DNA of 64,000 nt from Saprospiraceae bacterium (GTDB lineage: Bacteria > Bacteroidota > Bacteroidia > Chitinophagales > Saprospiraceae), in the NCBI GenBank assembly GCA_019638385.1, contig JAHBTW010000001.1, forward strand, positions 788,418-852,417, given 5' to 3'. The notes below the pieces were generated by a model. It was not told where the DNA came from. It worked only from the letters and a program-made list of their open reading frames with translations, and ran no database searches. Position numbers and translations under genes: made by a program. Each line of letters begins with the position of its first letter. The stretch's first letter is position 1. Below, one piece after another: positions 52,701 to 61,413 of the stretch.

Positions 52701-55378
52701 GTGGGCGTCGTCATCCCGTTGCTCCACATATAATCATAAGGCGGCGTACCGCCGATAGCCACCGCTGTAGCGGAGCCGGAGTTGGCGCCGTGGCACAAAA
52801 TCTGAACGGCATTGATGGTCAGATTCAAATTCGGAGGCTGGGAAACGATCACCATTGCGGTGGCCGTACAAAAGTTTATATCGGTTACCGTTACGCTGTA
52901 CGGCCCTGCTGACAGTCCCGTTATTTGAGGGGTCGTTTCTCCATTACTCCACAAATAAGAGTATGGCGCTACGCCGCCCATAGCGGTAGCGGTAGCGCTG
53001 CCCGTTTCGATGTCGAAACAGAGTAAATTTACCCGCGTAGCCGATACCGTCAACAGCGGCGGTTCTGCAATGGTAATGGTTTCAGACAAACTACAGCCGT
53101 TACTTTCTGTAACCGTCACGGAATAAGTACCCGCCAGAAGCCCCAATATTTCAGGGATCGTAGCGCCGTTGCTCCACACGAAGGTATAAGGTGCTGTGCC
53201 GCCGTTTGTCACAGCGAGAGCACTGCCGGTGTTTTCGCCGAAGCATAACACGTCGCGTGGCGTCACTTCCAGTGTTAAATCATCTACTACTAATATTCCG
53301 ATTTCGGCAGTAGCCGTACACAGGTTGGCATCGGTGACGGTAACGGAGTAAGTGCCCGAGCCAAGATCGCCGATGGACTCAGAGGTTTCGCCGGTGCTCC
53401 ATTCATAAGAAAATGGAGGCGTACCGCCGATTACCATTACGGTTGCCGAACCGCCGTTTTCCTGCCCGCATACAATGGTAGCGCCGGTTATACTGATTTC
53501 CATAATGGGCGCCAATTGCAGGGTAAACGATGCCATAGCCGTGCAGCCGTTCAGATCGGTCACCGTCACCGAATAGGTTCCCGCCGGCAAGTTGGAAATA
53601 GAAGGCGTGGTAGCGCCGGTATTCCACAAAAAATCATAGGGCGGCGTACCGCCGGTAGCGGTTGCCGTGAGCGCTCCTGTGGCTTCGCCAAAACAAACCA
53701 ATGGGTTTTCGGCGGCAATGGTCACATTGAGTTGCGGAGGCTGTTGAATGATAACGGTTGCGGAGGTCATGCAGCCGTTCAGGTCTCTCACTGTGACCGT
53801 GTAAGTTCCTGCCGGCACACCCGAAATCACCGAGCCCACTGCGCCGTTACTCCAGGTAAAGGTGTAGGGCGCAGTACCGCCGGTGGCCATAGCCGTTGCG
53901 CTGCCGGTATTGGCGCCGAAGCAGTCCACATCTGTTTTTGAGATGGTTGTCACCAAATCATCAAAAACGGTGATGGTCGTACTGGCGGTAGCTGTGCAGC
54001 CATTCAGGTCAGTTATCGTTACCGTGTAGTTGCCGGTAGTCAAATTGGTGATGCCGGGCGTGGCAGCGCCGTTGCTCCAGGCAAAAAGATACGGCGGCGT
54101 ACCGCCGGCGGGTATGGCGGTGGCCGATCCGGTATTGCCGGTGCCGCACACCACCGGGGTGGAGGTAATGGTGACGGTAGGAGGCTGAGCGGCTTGTATG
54201 GTTGCAGATGCTAAAGCCTGGCACCCGGCGCCGTCGGTTACCGTTACGGAGTAGGTCCCTGATGGGAGGTTGGTAATCGTTTGCGTACCGGCCCCATTGT
54301 TCCACAAGAAGCTGAAAGGAAGCGTGCCGCCGATTACATTCACGGTAGCCGTGCCGTCGGTATTGCCCACACACACAAACGGCGATGCCGTGATATTGGC
54401 CGAAATGGGCGGTGGCGCTGTAATAGTTGCCGAGCCGGTAGCCGGGCAGTTATTCACATCAAAAACGGTAACTGAATAAGTGCCCGGCCCCAAATTTACG
54501 ATCGAAGGGGTTGTAGCGCCCGTGCTCCACAGATAGGTGTAGGGCGGTGTACCCTGCGTGACAATCACATTGGCCGTGCCGTTGTTGGCGCCGCAGGTAG
54601 TCACGTTCGTAGAGGAAACCTGAATGTTGAATACCGGAGCGGTTACCGTGGCAGTAGCAGTGCGCATACAACCTCGCGCATCCGTTACGGTAAGCGTATA
54701 AGCGCCGGCGCCCAGATTGGTGATGAATGGAGTGGTAGCGCCCGTACTCCACAAATAAGTGTATGGCTGTAGCCCACCACTCACCGTGGAAGTCACTTGC
54801 CCGGTGTTCAGGCCCGGACATGACAAGTTGGTAACCGAAAGCGAAAGGTTAATGGGAGGCGCCGTGATCTTTACACAATTAATGGCCCCGCAGCCGTTGG
54901 CGTCTGTGACGGTGAGGCAATAGTTGCCTATGGCGTTTATCGTGATGGTTGGGCCGGTATGCCCTGTATTCCAGGCATAAGTGTATGGGCCTACCCCGCC
55001 TACCCCGGAAGCGGTAACAATAGCGGGAAACACACAGGTGTCGCCCGTAAAGGTGATAAACAATTGAGCCGGTTGCGTTACGGTGGCACTTTGCGACAAG
55101 GTATTGCCTACAAGATCAGTGACTGTGACTGAATAAGTTCCCGCCGGCAGCGTCGTAATGGTCGGGCCGCTTGCGCCGGTACTCCATATATAGGTGTAAG
55201 GCGCCGTGCCGCCCGATGCGCTCGCCGTGATGGCCCCGGTAGGCACTCCGAAACACGGAGGGCTGGTAATTTGGAAATTCAGGGTGAGCTGAGCCTGTAG
55301 CACACCAAAAGAAAGTGAAAAAAAGAGGAGGGCAAGCACCGGCCTCAGCAAACGTGTCAAGTGTAGTTTTGGACACAT
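49784..55378 (-). CDS. Giant SprB-repeat surface protein 2 with T9SS sorting domain
   Basis: An 1864-residue protein from the start at MCPKLHLTRLL, chosen because a Sec signal follows at once (LLFFSLSFGVLQA); the longer frame adds 17 polar residues. Fourteen SprB-type repeats fill residues 30-1073. A first SdrD_B-like domain (GDFVWEDVNKNGLQDPNEPG, 1074-1185), an extra region of about 190 residues, a second SdrD_B-like domain (GDRAWLDLNDNGLQDPGEPG, from about 1379), a PKD-like domain and a T9SS type A sorting domain (FYPNPVGDRA to the end) follow. The last 480 residues are closely similar to those of protein 1, with shared IWMRSVVNGPFD and CGPFLESNV. It is probably a surface adhesin exported by T9SS. 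Confidence 0.92.
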   Translation of the reverse strand: MCPKLHLTRLLRPVLALLFFSLSFGVLQAQLTLNFQITSPPCFGVPTGAITASASGGTAPYTYIWSTGASGPTITTLPAGTYSVTVTDLVGNTLSQSATVTQPAQLFITFTGDTCVFPAIVTASGVGGVGPYTYAWNTGHTGPTITINAIGNYCLTVTDANGCGAINCVKITAPPINLSLSVTNLSCPGLNTGQVTSTVSGGLQPYTYLWSTGATTPFITNLGAGAYTLTVTDARGCMRTATATVTAPVFNIQVSSTNVTTCGANNGTANVIVTQGTPPYTYLWSTGATTPSIVNLGPGTYSVTVFDVNNCPATGSATITAPPPISANITASPFVCVGNTDGTATVNVIGGTLPFSFLWNNGAGTQTITNLPSGTYSVTVTDGAGCQALASATIQAAQPPTVTITSTPVVCGTGNTGSATAIPAGGTPPYLFAWSNGAATPGITNLTTGNYTVTITDLNGCTATASTTITVFDDLVTTISKTDVDCFGANTGSATAMATGGTAPYTFTWSNGAVGSVISGVPAGTYTVTVRDLNGCMTSATVIIQQPPQLNVTIAAENPLVCFGEATGALTATATGGTPPYDFLWNTGATTPSISNLPAGTYSVTVTDLNGCTAMASFTLQLAPIMEISITGATIVCGQENGGSATVMVIGGTPPFSYEWSTGETSESIGDLGSGTYSVTVTDANLCTATAEIGILVVDDLTLEVTPRDVLCFGENTGSALAVTNGGTAPYTFVWSNGATIPEILGLLAGTYSVTVTESNGCSLSETITIAEPPLLTVSATRVNLLCFDIETGSATATAMGGVAPYSYLWSNGETTPQITGLSAGPYSVTVTDINFCTATAMVIVSQPPNLNLTINAVQILCHGANSGSATAVAIGGTPPYDYMWSNGMTTPTISNLAPGTYNVTVTDLNGCDNISGVVITQPTDLVVSITQLQGTCQGAADGILIASATGGTGAVTFQWNGGFSGDIRSNLAAGTYTVTATDANGCTDMASVTITASPNPVCAITVLEEVILGNDGALSASATGGTPPYTYSWSNGADTPIITGLNGGIYVVTITDENGCTAVCQVELIARSGLGDFVWEDVNKNGLQDPNEPGVPGIVVRLKNAIGTVIDSTTTDGNGRYSFMGLIPGTYSVQFVVPYPFLFTLRNQGANDAIDSDADSTTMSMTPNVTLAPGEFNPTLDAGIYVRPMIDDSDPCLCLNNSTTETDGQFSELITIFSYPGENWTLFNPVGLYLTSSPPPPGIPIPAVGSFPFVEVSPGVYQLAFILLHEQPYGASFTNGVDTLSNANICRYPSINLINGPPADLCIVADPIVFAGMPSRPGTLTFFINGVQVTSVDPATLGIGLYEFVALFMPLDPNDCETMIRSTFEITENCFAKLGDRAWLDLNDNGLQDPGEPGLPGVKVVLDGVGATAPFRDTTFTDNAGLYMFCVPPGTYKLTFMLPSGSDLRPTVQNAGSNDAIDSDPDTVMLMTQIITLAPFQIDLTWDVGFVPPCINLTDPGTIGPGYQYLCGPGNVPAPLVNISFPMGGTPGAPIEYIWMRSVVNGPFDNGHWETIPGTNAPNYSPGPLYQTTYFARCARRDDCGPFLESNVVLVEVGDISVANISGPALICFGESATFFATGTAPGAVISWNFGPAAIPQNATGSPVTVNFTSFGTFQITLAVTQNGCTATNFKYITVTTSPVFCDPGIVLNANPMDNGEVMAEWSMPEDQPDFSFMVERSADGVRFEPLDEVIQPEHIVGGRKHYAYRDARPKPGRNYYRLRFLGTMFSNVAEVIMYGDSKLVFFYPNPVGDRAVLELFETFNGPVQIDVVAANGIVVQSSVLPREGKQLEMDFSSLSAGVYFLRLRYGELELKRLKIIKL
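52160..55291 (-). repeat. Array of 14 SprB-type coding repeats (protein 2)
   Basis: About 224 bases per unit. Repeats 1-3 correspond to repeats 1-3 of protein 1, 4-12 to its 6-14, and 13-14 to its 18-19, judged by unit-specific residues such as VTPRDVLCFGEN and STNxTxCGANNGTA. Confidence 0.8.
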
Positions 55379-55663
55379 AGCGGATTGATAATTTGTTAGT
55401 GAGTAATCACCCTCTTCGCTGTAAAGCAATATTCATGCCGTAAAACAAAGAGGCTTTACTTTTTGTAATGGTTTGTCATGCAGCACCAAGCTGCTAATGT
55501 AGTAAGGGAAACAACATGAAGGGATAACTCACACAGGGAAAATGTCGGTGGAACGGCGCCTGATGAGGGGTTTAAACAGGCGGACGTATCCTCAAACGTT
55601 TTCAGGATACAAAGAAACAGATTTTCCAATAGACCCCAAAGGATTTGCAGTTTTTACGACAAT
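55379..55663. other. Leader and intergenic region upstream of SprB-repeat gene 2
   Basis: No coding frame is supported. It holds short inverted repeats: gtaaagc (55421-55427) with gctttac (55453-55459), and gtatcct with aggatac (about 55586-55609). These may be leader structures of the giant gene. No exact -7 box was found on the minus strand. Confidence 0.4.
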
Positions 55664-55697
55664 AAAAAAAGTCGCATCACCAAACGGATGATACGAC
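55664..55697 (-). terminator. Hairpin terminator downstream of the symporter gene
   Basis: On the minus strand gtcgtatca and tgatgcgac pair over 9 bases with one G-T pair and a 9-base loop, followed by seven T. It lies about 360 bases after the symporter stop codon and would shield the giant gene from read-through. Confidence 0.6.
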
Positions 55698-55967
55698 CTA
55701 CTACTAACAAATTATAATCCCATGAATATGTATAAATTCTTTATAAGCTCTTTTCGTTTTTTTTGTGTTAGGAAAACAATTTTGGAGCGCAAATTATTAT
55801 GACGTTCCGAAGAAAAGAACGTCCTTTGCCCACACAAAGTTCCTATTGTGACTTGCTATTAACAAATTGTAAACATTCCCATCGAAATTTATAGTCCTGT
55901 GAACATATTTTTTGCTTCTCGCATTCCGCGACGAGTCTGAGCAGTTCCCTATTTTTTCCGTTCTCCT
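55698..55967. other. AT-rich intergenic stretch, no gene seen
   Basis: The sequence between the terminator and the dispersed repeat is AT-rich with stops in all frames. No RNA gene, promoter or clear repeat was recognised. Confidence 0.5.
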
Positions 55968-56055
55968 CCTCGACTTGCTTCGACAGACACTTCGGCCCCG
56001 CTCAGCACGAGCCGCATTTCGGCATTGCTCAATGTGGCACTCGGTGCAGCGCCTT
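55968..56055 (-). repeat. Dispersed intergenic repeat, copy 1
   Basis: Read on the minus strand, this ends in gccgaagtgtctgtcgaag followed by caagtcgagg. The same 28-30 bases occur at 62151-62180 with one substitution and one inserted base. The repeat also carries two ggcgctgc-ccgag units, one of which falls in the last codons of the symporter gene. Confidence 0.7.
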
Positions 56056-57762
56056 TTACCTCGCCTTCGCTCGGGGCAGCGCCTGAAAGACCGTCGCCAT
56101 TCCCATCACCAACAGGCATCCTACCGGGTTGTACCACAGAAACGAGATGGGCAATATGTCTTTTCTTTCCAATATAAAGAGCACAATGATAATGACTTGC
56201 GTGATCGCCGCAGCGATGAATGCGGCGTTGCCTTTTACTTTGGGCAGGAAAAACGCGGTGAGAAATACGCCCAGAATGGTACCGTAAAATAAAGAGCCGA
56301 GAATGTTGACCATCTGTATGAGATTGTCAAACAGGTTGGCCGTGGCGGCAAAAAGTAAGGCCAGCAGGCCCCACATCAGGGTGAAGAGCTTGGAAGTGCG
56401 CAGGTAGTGTATATCGCTTTTTCCTTTCACCCAGTTGCGTTTGTAGATGTCAATGGCCATTACGCTCGTGAGCGCGTTCAGTTCTGAGGATGTGGACGAC
56501 ATGCCCGCCGCGAAAATCATGGCCAGCAAAAAACCCACAACGCCCACCGGCATGTATTTCATCACAAAAGAGAGAAAGACATAGTCGGTATCTTTGGTTT
56601 TGGCAGCGGGCGATTCGCGCATCACTTGAATTTTGGCAAACTTGCGCAGAGCGGCATCTTTTTCTTGCAATACCTTTACCTCTTCGCGGGCGGCTTCCAT
56701 AGCGCTTCGGTTATCGTTCTTCGAGGCTGCTACCATGCGGGCCATAGCGGCTTCTTTTTGTTCAAAAACAGCCTGATGTTCCAATTTTAGTACTTCATAG
56801 GGGGCTTCATACGCCGTTCCCCGCAGCTTGGCTACGTTGGATTCATTGAAGTGTACCGGCGGTTGATTGAATTGATAAAACACAAAAACCAGAATGCCCA
56901 CAAACAGTACAATGAACTGCATGGGTATTTTCAGCAATCCGTTGAACATCAAACCCAAACGGCTCTCCGTGAGCGATTTGCCCGACAAATATCGCGACAC
57001 CTGCGAGTGATCGGTCCCAAAATAGGACAGAAACAGGAACACGCTCGCAATCATGCCCGACCAGATATTGTACCGGTCTTTGAGGTTGAAATCAAAGGTG
57101 ATCGTATTGAGCTTGCCGAGGTTGCCGGCCAAATTGACCGCTTCCCCGAATCCTACGCCTTTCGGCAATTTGGTTATGATAATACCCGCCGCCAGAAACA
57201 ACCCCGATAGAATGACGATCATCTGTTGCTTTTGCGTCATACTCACCGCCGTTGTGCCACCTGTAAGGGTGTAAATGATGACGATGACCCCGATGAACAG
57301 GATGGTTAAATTGAGACTCCAACCCAAAATACTCGACAACACGATGGACGGCGCATAGATGGTAAGCCCTGCTGCCAGGCCCCGTTGTACCAAAAAAAGA
57401 ATGGCCGTGAAGATGCGTGTTTTCAGATCAAACCGGTTTTCCAAATACTCATACGGTGTGAACACATTGAGCCGGTAGTACATCGGGATGACGAATATGG
57501 CGAGAATGACCATCGCAATGGGAAGGCCGAGATAAAATTGCAGGAAGCGCATCCCGTCCTCGTAAGCCTGTCCCGGCGTGGATAAAAAAGTGATGGCGCT
57601 GGCCTGTGTGGCCATAATGGACAGGCCGATGGTCCACCAGGGCAACTGCCGGTCGCCGAGCAAATAACTCTTCACACTGCGCACGTTGCGGGTTTTGTAT
57701 ATACCGTAAGCGGCAATACCCAACAAGGTTCCCAGCATTACAATCCAGTCAATGGCATTCAT
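56056..57762 (-). CDS. Sodium:solute symporter (SSS family)
   Basis: A 568-residue inner-membrane transporter of the SSS family, with about 13 hydrophobic segments. Family marks include [12 protein letters not shown] near the N-terminus, [20 protein letters not shown] and [14 protein letters not shown]. It would use the sodium gradient to import a sugar, amino acid or other small solute; the substrate cannot be told. Residues 300-393 form a charged, helical insert between two membrane segments that most SSS proteins lack. The last residues (QALPRAKAR) are coded by a dispersed repeat. A tiny membrane protein gene lies 21 bases upstream. Confidence 0.9.
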   Translation of the reverse strand: MNAIDWIVMLGTLLGIAAYGIYKTRNVRSVKSYLLGDRQLPWWTIGLSIMATQASAITFLSTPGQAYEDGMRFLQFYLGLPIAMVILAIFVIPMYYRLNVFTPYEYLENRFDLKTRIFTAILFLVQRGLAAGLTIYAPSIVLSSILGWSLNLTILFIGVIVIIYTLTGGTTAVSMTQKQQMIVILSGLFLAAGIIITKLPKGVGFGEAVNLAGNLGKLNTITFDFNLKDRYNIWSGMIASVFLFLSYFGTDHSQVSRYLSGKSLTESRLGLMFNGLLKIPMQFIVLFVGILVFVFYQFNQPPVHFNESNVAKLRGTAYEAPYEVLKLEHQAVFEQKEAAMARMVAASKNDNRSAMEAAREEVKVLQEKDAALRKFAKIQVMRESPAAKTKDTDYVFLSFVMKYMPVGVVGFLLAMIFAAGMSSTSSELNALTSVMAIDIYKRNWVKGKSDIHYLRTSKLFTLMWGLLALLFAATANLFDNLIQMVNILGSLFYGTILGVFLTAFFLPKVKGNAAFIAAAITQVIIIVLFILERKDILPISFLWYNPVGCLLVMGMATVFQALPRAKAR

Positions 57763-57783
57763 GAAATCGGGTGTTCGTGAGGA

Positions 57784-57921
57784 TCAATTGTACTTCAGGC
57801 TAAGCCAAAGCATGAACAAAAAAACAAGAAAGCTGACGACGAGCACAAACACATACATGCTCTTCCAAGTACGAAATACGGGCGGAGGCGGTTCGTTTTC
57901 GTGTACAGGTATATGGCTCAT
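57784..57921 (-). CDS. 45-residue single-span membrane protein upstream of the symporter
   Basis: The predicted peptide starts [16 protein letters not shown] and then has one hydrophobic span ([21 protein letters not shown]) ending in KYN. It has a short cytoplasm-like head, one membrane helix and a basic end. It sits 21 bases before the symporter on the same strand and could be a small accessory subunit, as small proteins are known for some SSS transporters. The sequence gctaaaaatagaaa at 57935-57948 also occurs before the threonine dehydrogenase gene and may hold a promoter. Its small size is the main doubt. Confidence 0.55.
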   Translation of the reverse strand: MSHIPVHENEPPPPVFRTWKSMYVFVLVVSFLVFLFMLWLSLKYN

Positions 57922-57979
57922 TCTTATTTTTTGCGCTAAAAATAGAAACTTTATGATGAAATCGGCAGAACTTTGCCGG

Positions 57980-59017
57980 ATGCAACTATCCGCGAAAGAA
58001 TTAGCAACACTATTGAAGGGCAGCATCGAAGGCAACCCGGATGTGTTCGTCGGCAAGCCCGGTAAGATCGAAGAAGCCCAACCAGGCGACATCACGTTTC
58101 TCGGCAACGACCGCTACGAAACCTTTATTTATTCCACCAAGGCATCCGTCATTTTGGTCAACAAGGAGTTCCAGCCCCGCCGACCGCTTGATGCCACGCT
58201 CATCCGGGTGGAAGATGTATATCAGTCGCTGGCGCTCCTGCTAGAAAGATTCGGTACACCGGAACTGCTGCCCGATGACGCGCCTCAGATATCGCCGCAG
58301 GCATCCATACATCCGCAGGCGCAAATCGGGGCCGGGGTTTCAGTAGGGCCGTTCGCGGTCATAGAAGCCGGCGCTGTGGTAGGCCCGGGCTGTCGCATTG
58401 AGGCGCAGGTTTTCATCGGCAGGAAAGCAATCATCGGCCCGAACACCCGGATTTACCCCGGAGTGCGCGTCTTGCACGATTGCCAAATCGGCGCCAACTG
58501 CATCCTGCACGCCAATGCCGTGATCGGCAGCGACGGCTTCGGCTTTGCCCCTCAACCCGACGGCAGCTATCGCAAAATTGCTCAAATCGGCAACGTGCTC
58601 ATTGAAGACGATGTAGAAATCGGCGCCAATACCACCGTTGACCGGGCCACCATGGGCGCTACCGTCATCCGCAAAGGCGTGAAATTGGACAACCTCATAC
58701 AAGTGGGACACAATGTGGAAATCGGCGACAATACCGTCATTGCCGCCCAAACGGGCATTGCCGGCAGCACCAAGATCGGTAAAAATTGTCGCATCGGCGG
58801 CCAGGTAGGCATCGTGGGGCACCTCCGCATTGCCGACGGCACCCAAGTACAGGCACAAACCGGTGTCGCCTCGCATGTAGAAACACCCAATATGGCCATC
58901 TGCGGATATCCTGCCTTTCCGTATCGCGACTTCCTCCGCTCCCATGCTGTTTTCAAACGCCTCCCGGAATTGGACAAAAAATTGAAGCGAATCGAAGAGC
59001 AACTGAAAGAAGATTGA
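57980..59017 (+). CDS. lpxD: UDP-3-O-acylglucosamine N-acyltransferase LpxD
   Basis: A 345-residue LpxD. It adds the second 3-hydroxyacyl chain to UDP-acyl-glucosamine in lipid A synthesis. The N-terminal uridine-binding domain ([26 protein letters not shown]) is followed by a left-handed beta-helix of hexapeptide repeats and a C-terminal helix ([18 protein letters not shown]). The frame is open for 76 codons further upstream; the start at [14 protein letters not shown] fits the family, while ATGs at 57953 and 57956 are possible. The lpxC-fabZ gene follows 187 bases later on the same strand. Confidence 0.93.
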   Translation: MQLSAKELATLLKGSIEGNPDVFVGKPGKIEEAQPGDITFLGNDRYETFIYSTKASVILVNKEFQPRRPLDATLIRVEDVYQSLALLLERFGTPELLPDDAPQISPQASIHPQAQIGAGVSVGPFAVIEAGAVVGPGCRIEAQVFIGRKAIIGPNTRIYPGVRVLHDCQIGANCILHANAVIGSDGFGFAPQPDGSYRKIAQIGNVLIEDDVEIGANTTVDRATMGATVIRKGVKLDNLIQVGHNVEIGDNTVIAAQTGIAGSTKIGKNCRIGGQVGIVGHLRIADGTQVQAQTGVASHVETPNMAICGYPAFPYRDFLRSHAVFKRLPELDKKLKRIEEQLKED

Positions 59018-59098
59018 TGGGTAGGCGGTAGGCGGTATTTGGGTAGGCAGTGGGCAGTGGCCACGCTGGGCGTGGGGTGGGCGGTAGGCGGCGGACCA
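59018..59098. repeat. GGTAGGCGG-type simple repeat
   Basis: The region holds repeated ggtaggcggtaggcggtatt and gggcagtgg / gggcggtaggcgg units directly after lpxD. The reverse complement of ggtaggcggtaggc occurs at about 36259-36273, before the phasin gene. Confidence 0.65.
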
Positions 59099-59168
59099 GT
59101 GATGACCAGCCAAGCACCCCCCAGAGATGAACTCATTAAAAAACCGGCCCTCCCCAGTGATGATTCAT

Positions 59169-59176
59169 TATCTTTG
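59169..59176 (+). promoter_or_regulatory. -7 box of lpxC-fabZ
   Basis: TATCTTTG fits TAnnTTTG and lies 28 bases before the lpxC-fabZ ATG. No -33 element is clear. It suggests that lpxC-fabZ-lpxA can be transcribed apart from lpxD. Confidence 0.5.
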
Positions 59177-59204
59177 CGAAATTTTTACCGTATCCTTGTA
59201 AGAA

Positions 59205-60602
59205 ATGAAACAACGGACCATCAACAAACAAGTATCCCTCAGCGGAGTGGGGCTTCACACCGGGCAGCATGTAAACATGGTGCTTCAACCGGCGCCGGCC
59301 AACTTCGGCTTCAAATTTCAACGCATTGACCTGCCCGACCAGCCTTTTATCCCGGCCGATATAACGCGCGTCGTATCCACCCAGCGCGGCACTACCCTGC
59401 AATGCGATGATGCGGAAGTACATACGGTAGAACACGCGCTGTCGGCGCTCACCGGCATGGGTATTGACAATGTACTCATACTTTTAGACGGTCCGGAAGT
59501 ACCCATTCTCGACGGCAGCGCACGGTATTTTGTAGAGGCCATACAGGAGGCCGGTATTGAGGAGCAAGAGGAAGAACGCGAGTATTTTGAAGTGGAAGAG
59601 ACCATTACCTATCGCGATCCCATTACCGGATCGGAATTGGTGGCCATGCCTTCCAGCGGGTTTGAAATTACCACCCTCATTGACTTCAACTCGCCGGTAC
59701 TCGGTCAGCAATTTGCCACTTTAAACGATCTCAACGGCTATGCAAGCGAAATTGCGCCCTGTCGCACCTTTGTTTTCCTGCACGAGGTAGAATATCTCTT
59801 CAGCCAAAACCTCATCAAAGGCGGCGACTTAGACAATGCCATCGTCATCGTGGACCGTCCCATGACTCAGGCCGATCTGGACGCGCTGGCCGTCAAGCTT
59901 GAAAAGCCCAGTGTGCTCGTCAGCGGAGAAGGCATTCTCAATACGCTCGACCTCCACTTTCGCAATGAGCCGGCCCGCCATAAGCTATTGGATGTCATAG
60001 GCGATATGGCGCTGCTTGGCCGCCCCATAAAAGGTAAAATTACCGCGATCAAGCCGGGGCACCGCGCCAACGTAGAGTTCACGCGCCTGCTGCGCAAACA
60101 CTTCCTCGAACAACGCAAGCTCAAGGGCAAACCAAAGTACGATCCCGACAAAGAACCGCTTTTTAATACCCAGCAAATATCAGAATGGCTTCCGCATCGT
60201 TATCCTTTTCTGTTGGTGGATAAAATCATCGAACTTTCCGATACGCATGTGGTCGGTGTGAAGAACGTTACCATCAACGAAAATTTTTTTCAAGGGCATT
60301 TCCCGGACAATCCGGTCATGCCGGGCGTTCTACAAATAGAAGCCATGGCCCAAACCGGCGGCATCCTTGCTATGTCTATCATGGGTGACCAGGGGCAGTG
60401 GGACACTTACTTTCTGAAAATTGATAATGCCAAATTCAAGAACAAGGTCGTGCCAGGCGACACGATACTTTTCAAACTCGAACTATTGGCGCCCATTCGC
60501 CGGGGTATATGCCAAATGCAGGCAACCGCTTATGTAGGCAATAAAATTGTCTCCGAAGCGGAACTCACTGCACAATTAATCAAGCGCTCTACAAATGAAT
60601 AA
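59205..60602 (+). CDS. lpxC: Bifunctional LpxC-FabZ
   Basis: A 465-residue fusion. Residues 1 to about 300 are LpxC, the zinc-dependent deacetylase and committed step of lipid A synthesis, with HTVEHALSAL, LDGPEVPILDGS and HKLLDVIGDMALLG holding metal-binding and catalytic residues. Residues from about 320 are FabZ, the 3-hydroxyacyl-ACP dehydratase, with LPHRYPFLLVD, GHFPDNPVMPGVLQIEAMAQ and VVPGD. The fusion is a known Bacteroidota arrangement and joins two enzymes that compete for, or act beside, the same 3-hydroxyacyl-ACP pool. The stop overlaps the lpxA start by 8 bases. Confidence 0.96.
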   Translation: MKQRTINKQVSLSGVGLHTGQHVNMVLQPAPANFGFKFQRIDLPDQPFIPADITRVVSTQRGTTLQCDDAEVHTVEHALSALTGMGIDNVLILLDGPEVPILDGSARYFVEAIQEAGIEEQEEEREYFEVEETITYRDPITGSELVAMPSSGFEITTLIDFNSPVLGQQFATLNDLNGYASEIAPCRTFVFLHEVEYLFSQNLIKGGDLDNAIVIVDRPMTQADLDALAVKLEKPSVLVSGEGILNTLDLHFRNEPARHKLLDVIGDMALLGRPIKGKITAIKPGHRANVEFTRLLRKHFLEQRKLKGKPKYDPDKEPLFNTQQISEWLPHRYPFLLVDKIIELSDTHVVGVKNVTINENFFQGHFPDNPVMPGVLQIEAMAQTGGILAMSIMGDQGQWDTYFLKIDNAKFKNKVVPGDTILFKLELLAPIRRGICQMQATAYVGNKIVSEAELTAQLIKRSTNE

Positions 60603-61413
60603 TGCCCTCACGAACTCAATCATTCACCCCGAAGCCAAAATAGGTGAAAACGTCTCTATCGGGCCGTTTTGCTTTATTGATCGCAATGTAGAAATCGGCG
60701 ACAATACCTGGGTCGGTCCGCATGTCACCATCTTCGAAGGCGCCCGCATCGGCAAAAACTGCCGCATCTTTCCGGGGGCCGTCATTTCCGGCATTCCGCA
60801 AGACCTCAAATTTGAGGGAGAAATTACCACCGCCGAAATTGGCGATTACACCACCGTCCGGGAATACGTCACCGTCAACCGGGGCACCAAAGCGGCCATG
60901 CGCACCGTCGTCGGCTCGCATTGTCTGCTCATGGCGTATGTGCATGTGGCGCACGACTGTATGCTGGGCAATCACGTCATTCTGGCCAACAACGTCAATC
61001 TGGCCGGGCATGTGACCATCGGCGATTATGCCATTCTGGAAGGTTTGGTGGCCGTGCAGCAGTTTGCGCACATCGGCCGGCACAGCTTTGTAGCCGGCGG
61101 TTCTTTGGTACGCACCAATGTGCCGCCCTACATCCGCGCTGCCCGCGAACCGCTTGCTTATGTGGGCATCAACAAAATCGGTCTCGCCCGCCGCAATTTC
61201 TCCGACGAGATGATTACCAACATTACCGACATCTACCGGCTATTGTTTGTACGGGGCTACAACACGACCAATGCTTTGGTTGAAATAGAATCCACGTTAC
61301 CCCCCTCCGACGAACGGGAAGAAATTCTGGACTTCGTACGGCAAACCAAAAACAACGGCGGCATTGTGAAGGGCCTCCAAAAGCTAAACGGGGCCAAAGT
61401 GTATGAGGATTGA
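60595..61413 (+). CDS. lpxA: UDP-N-acetylglucosamine acyltransferase LpxA
   Basis: A 272-residue LpxA, which starts lipid A synthesis by adding a 3-hydroxyacyl chain to UDP-GlcNAc. The body is a left-handed beta-helix of hexapeptide repeats (IHPEAKIGENVSIG, VNLAGHVTIGDYAILEG). The catalytic His is His120 in VHVAHDCMLGN, equal to His125 of E. coli. A helical C-terminal part follows. The start overlaps the lpxC-fabZ stop and the stop overlaps the ABC ATPase start, so the three genes are translationally linked. Confidence 0.96.
   Translation: MNNALTNSIIHPEAKIGENVSIGPFCFIDRNVEIGDNTWVGPHVTIFEGARIGKNCRIFPGAVISGIPQDLKFEGEITTAEIGDYTTVREYVTVNRGTKAAMRTVVGSHCLLMAYVHVAHDCMLGNHVILANNVNLAGHVTIGDYAILEGLVAVQQFAHIGRHSFVAGGSLVRTNVPPYIRAAREPLAYVGINKIGLARRNFSDEMITNITDIYRLLFVRGYNTTNALVEIESTLPPSDEREEILDFVRQTKNNGGIVKGLQKLNGAKVYED

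Noticed and set aside
43744..55378. Regular repeats that could suggest a CRISPR array or satellite DNA
   Set aside because: The periodic units are about 224 bases, diverged, and keep one open frame; they code for SprB repeats. No short identical repeats with unique spacers occur anywhere in the window.
57752..57979. A 76-residue N-terminal extension of LpxD
   Set aside because: The extension overlaps the 45-residue gene on the other strand, has no domain character, and LpxD family members start at the equivalent of MQLSAKELA.
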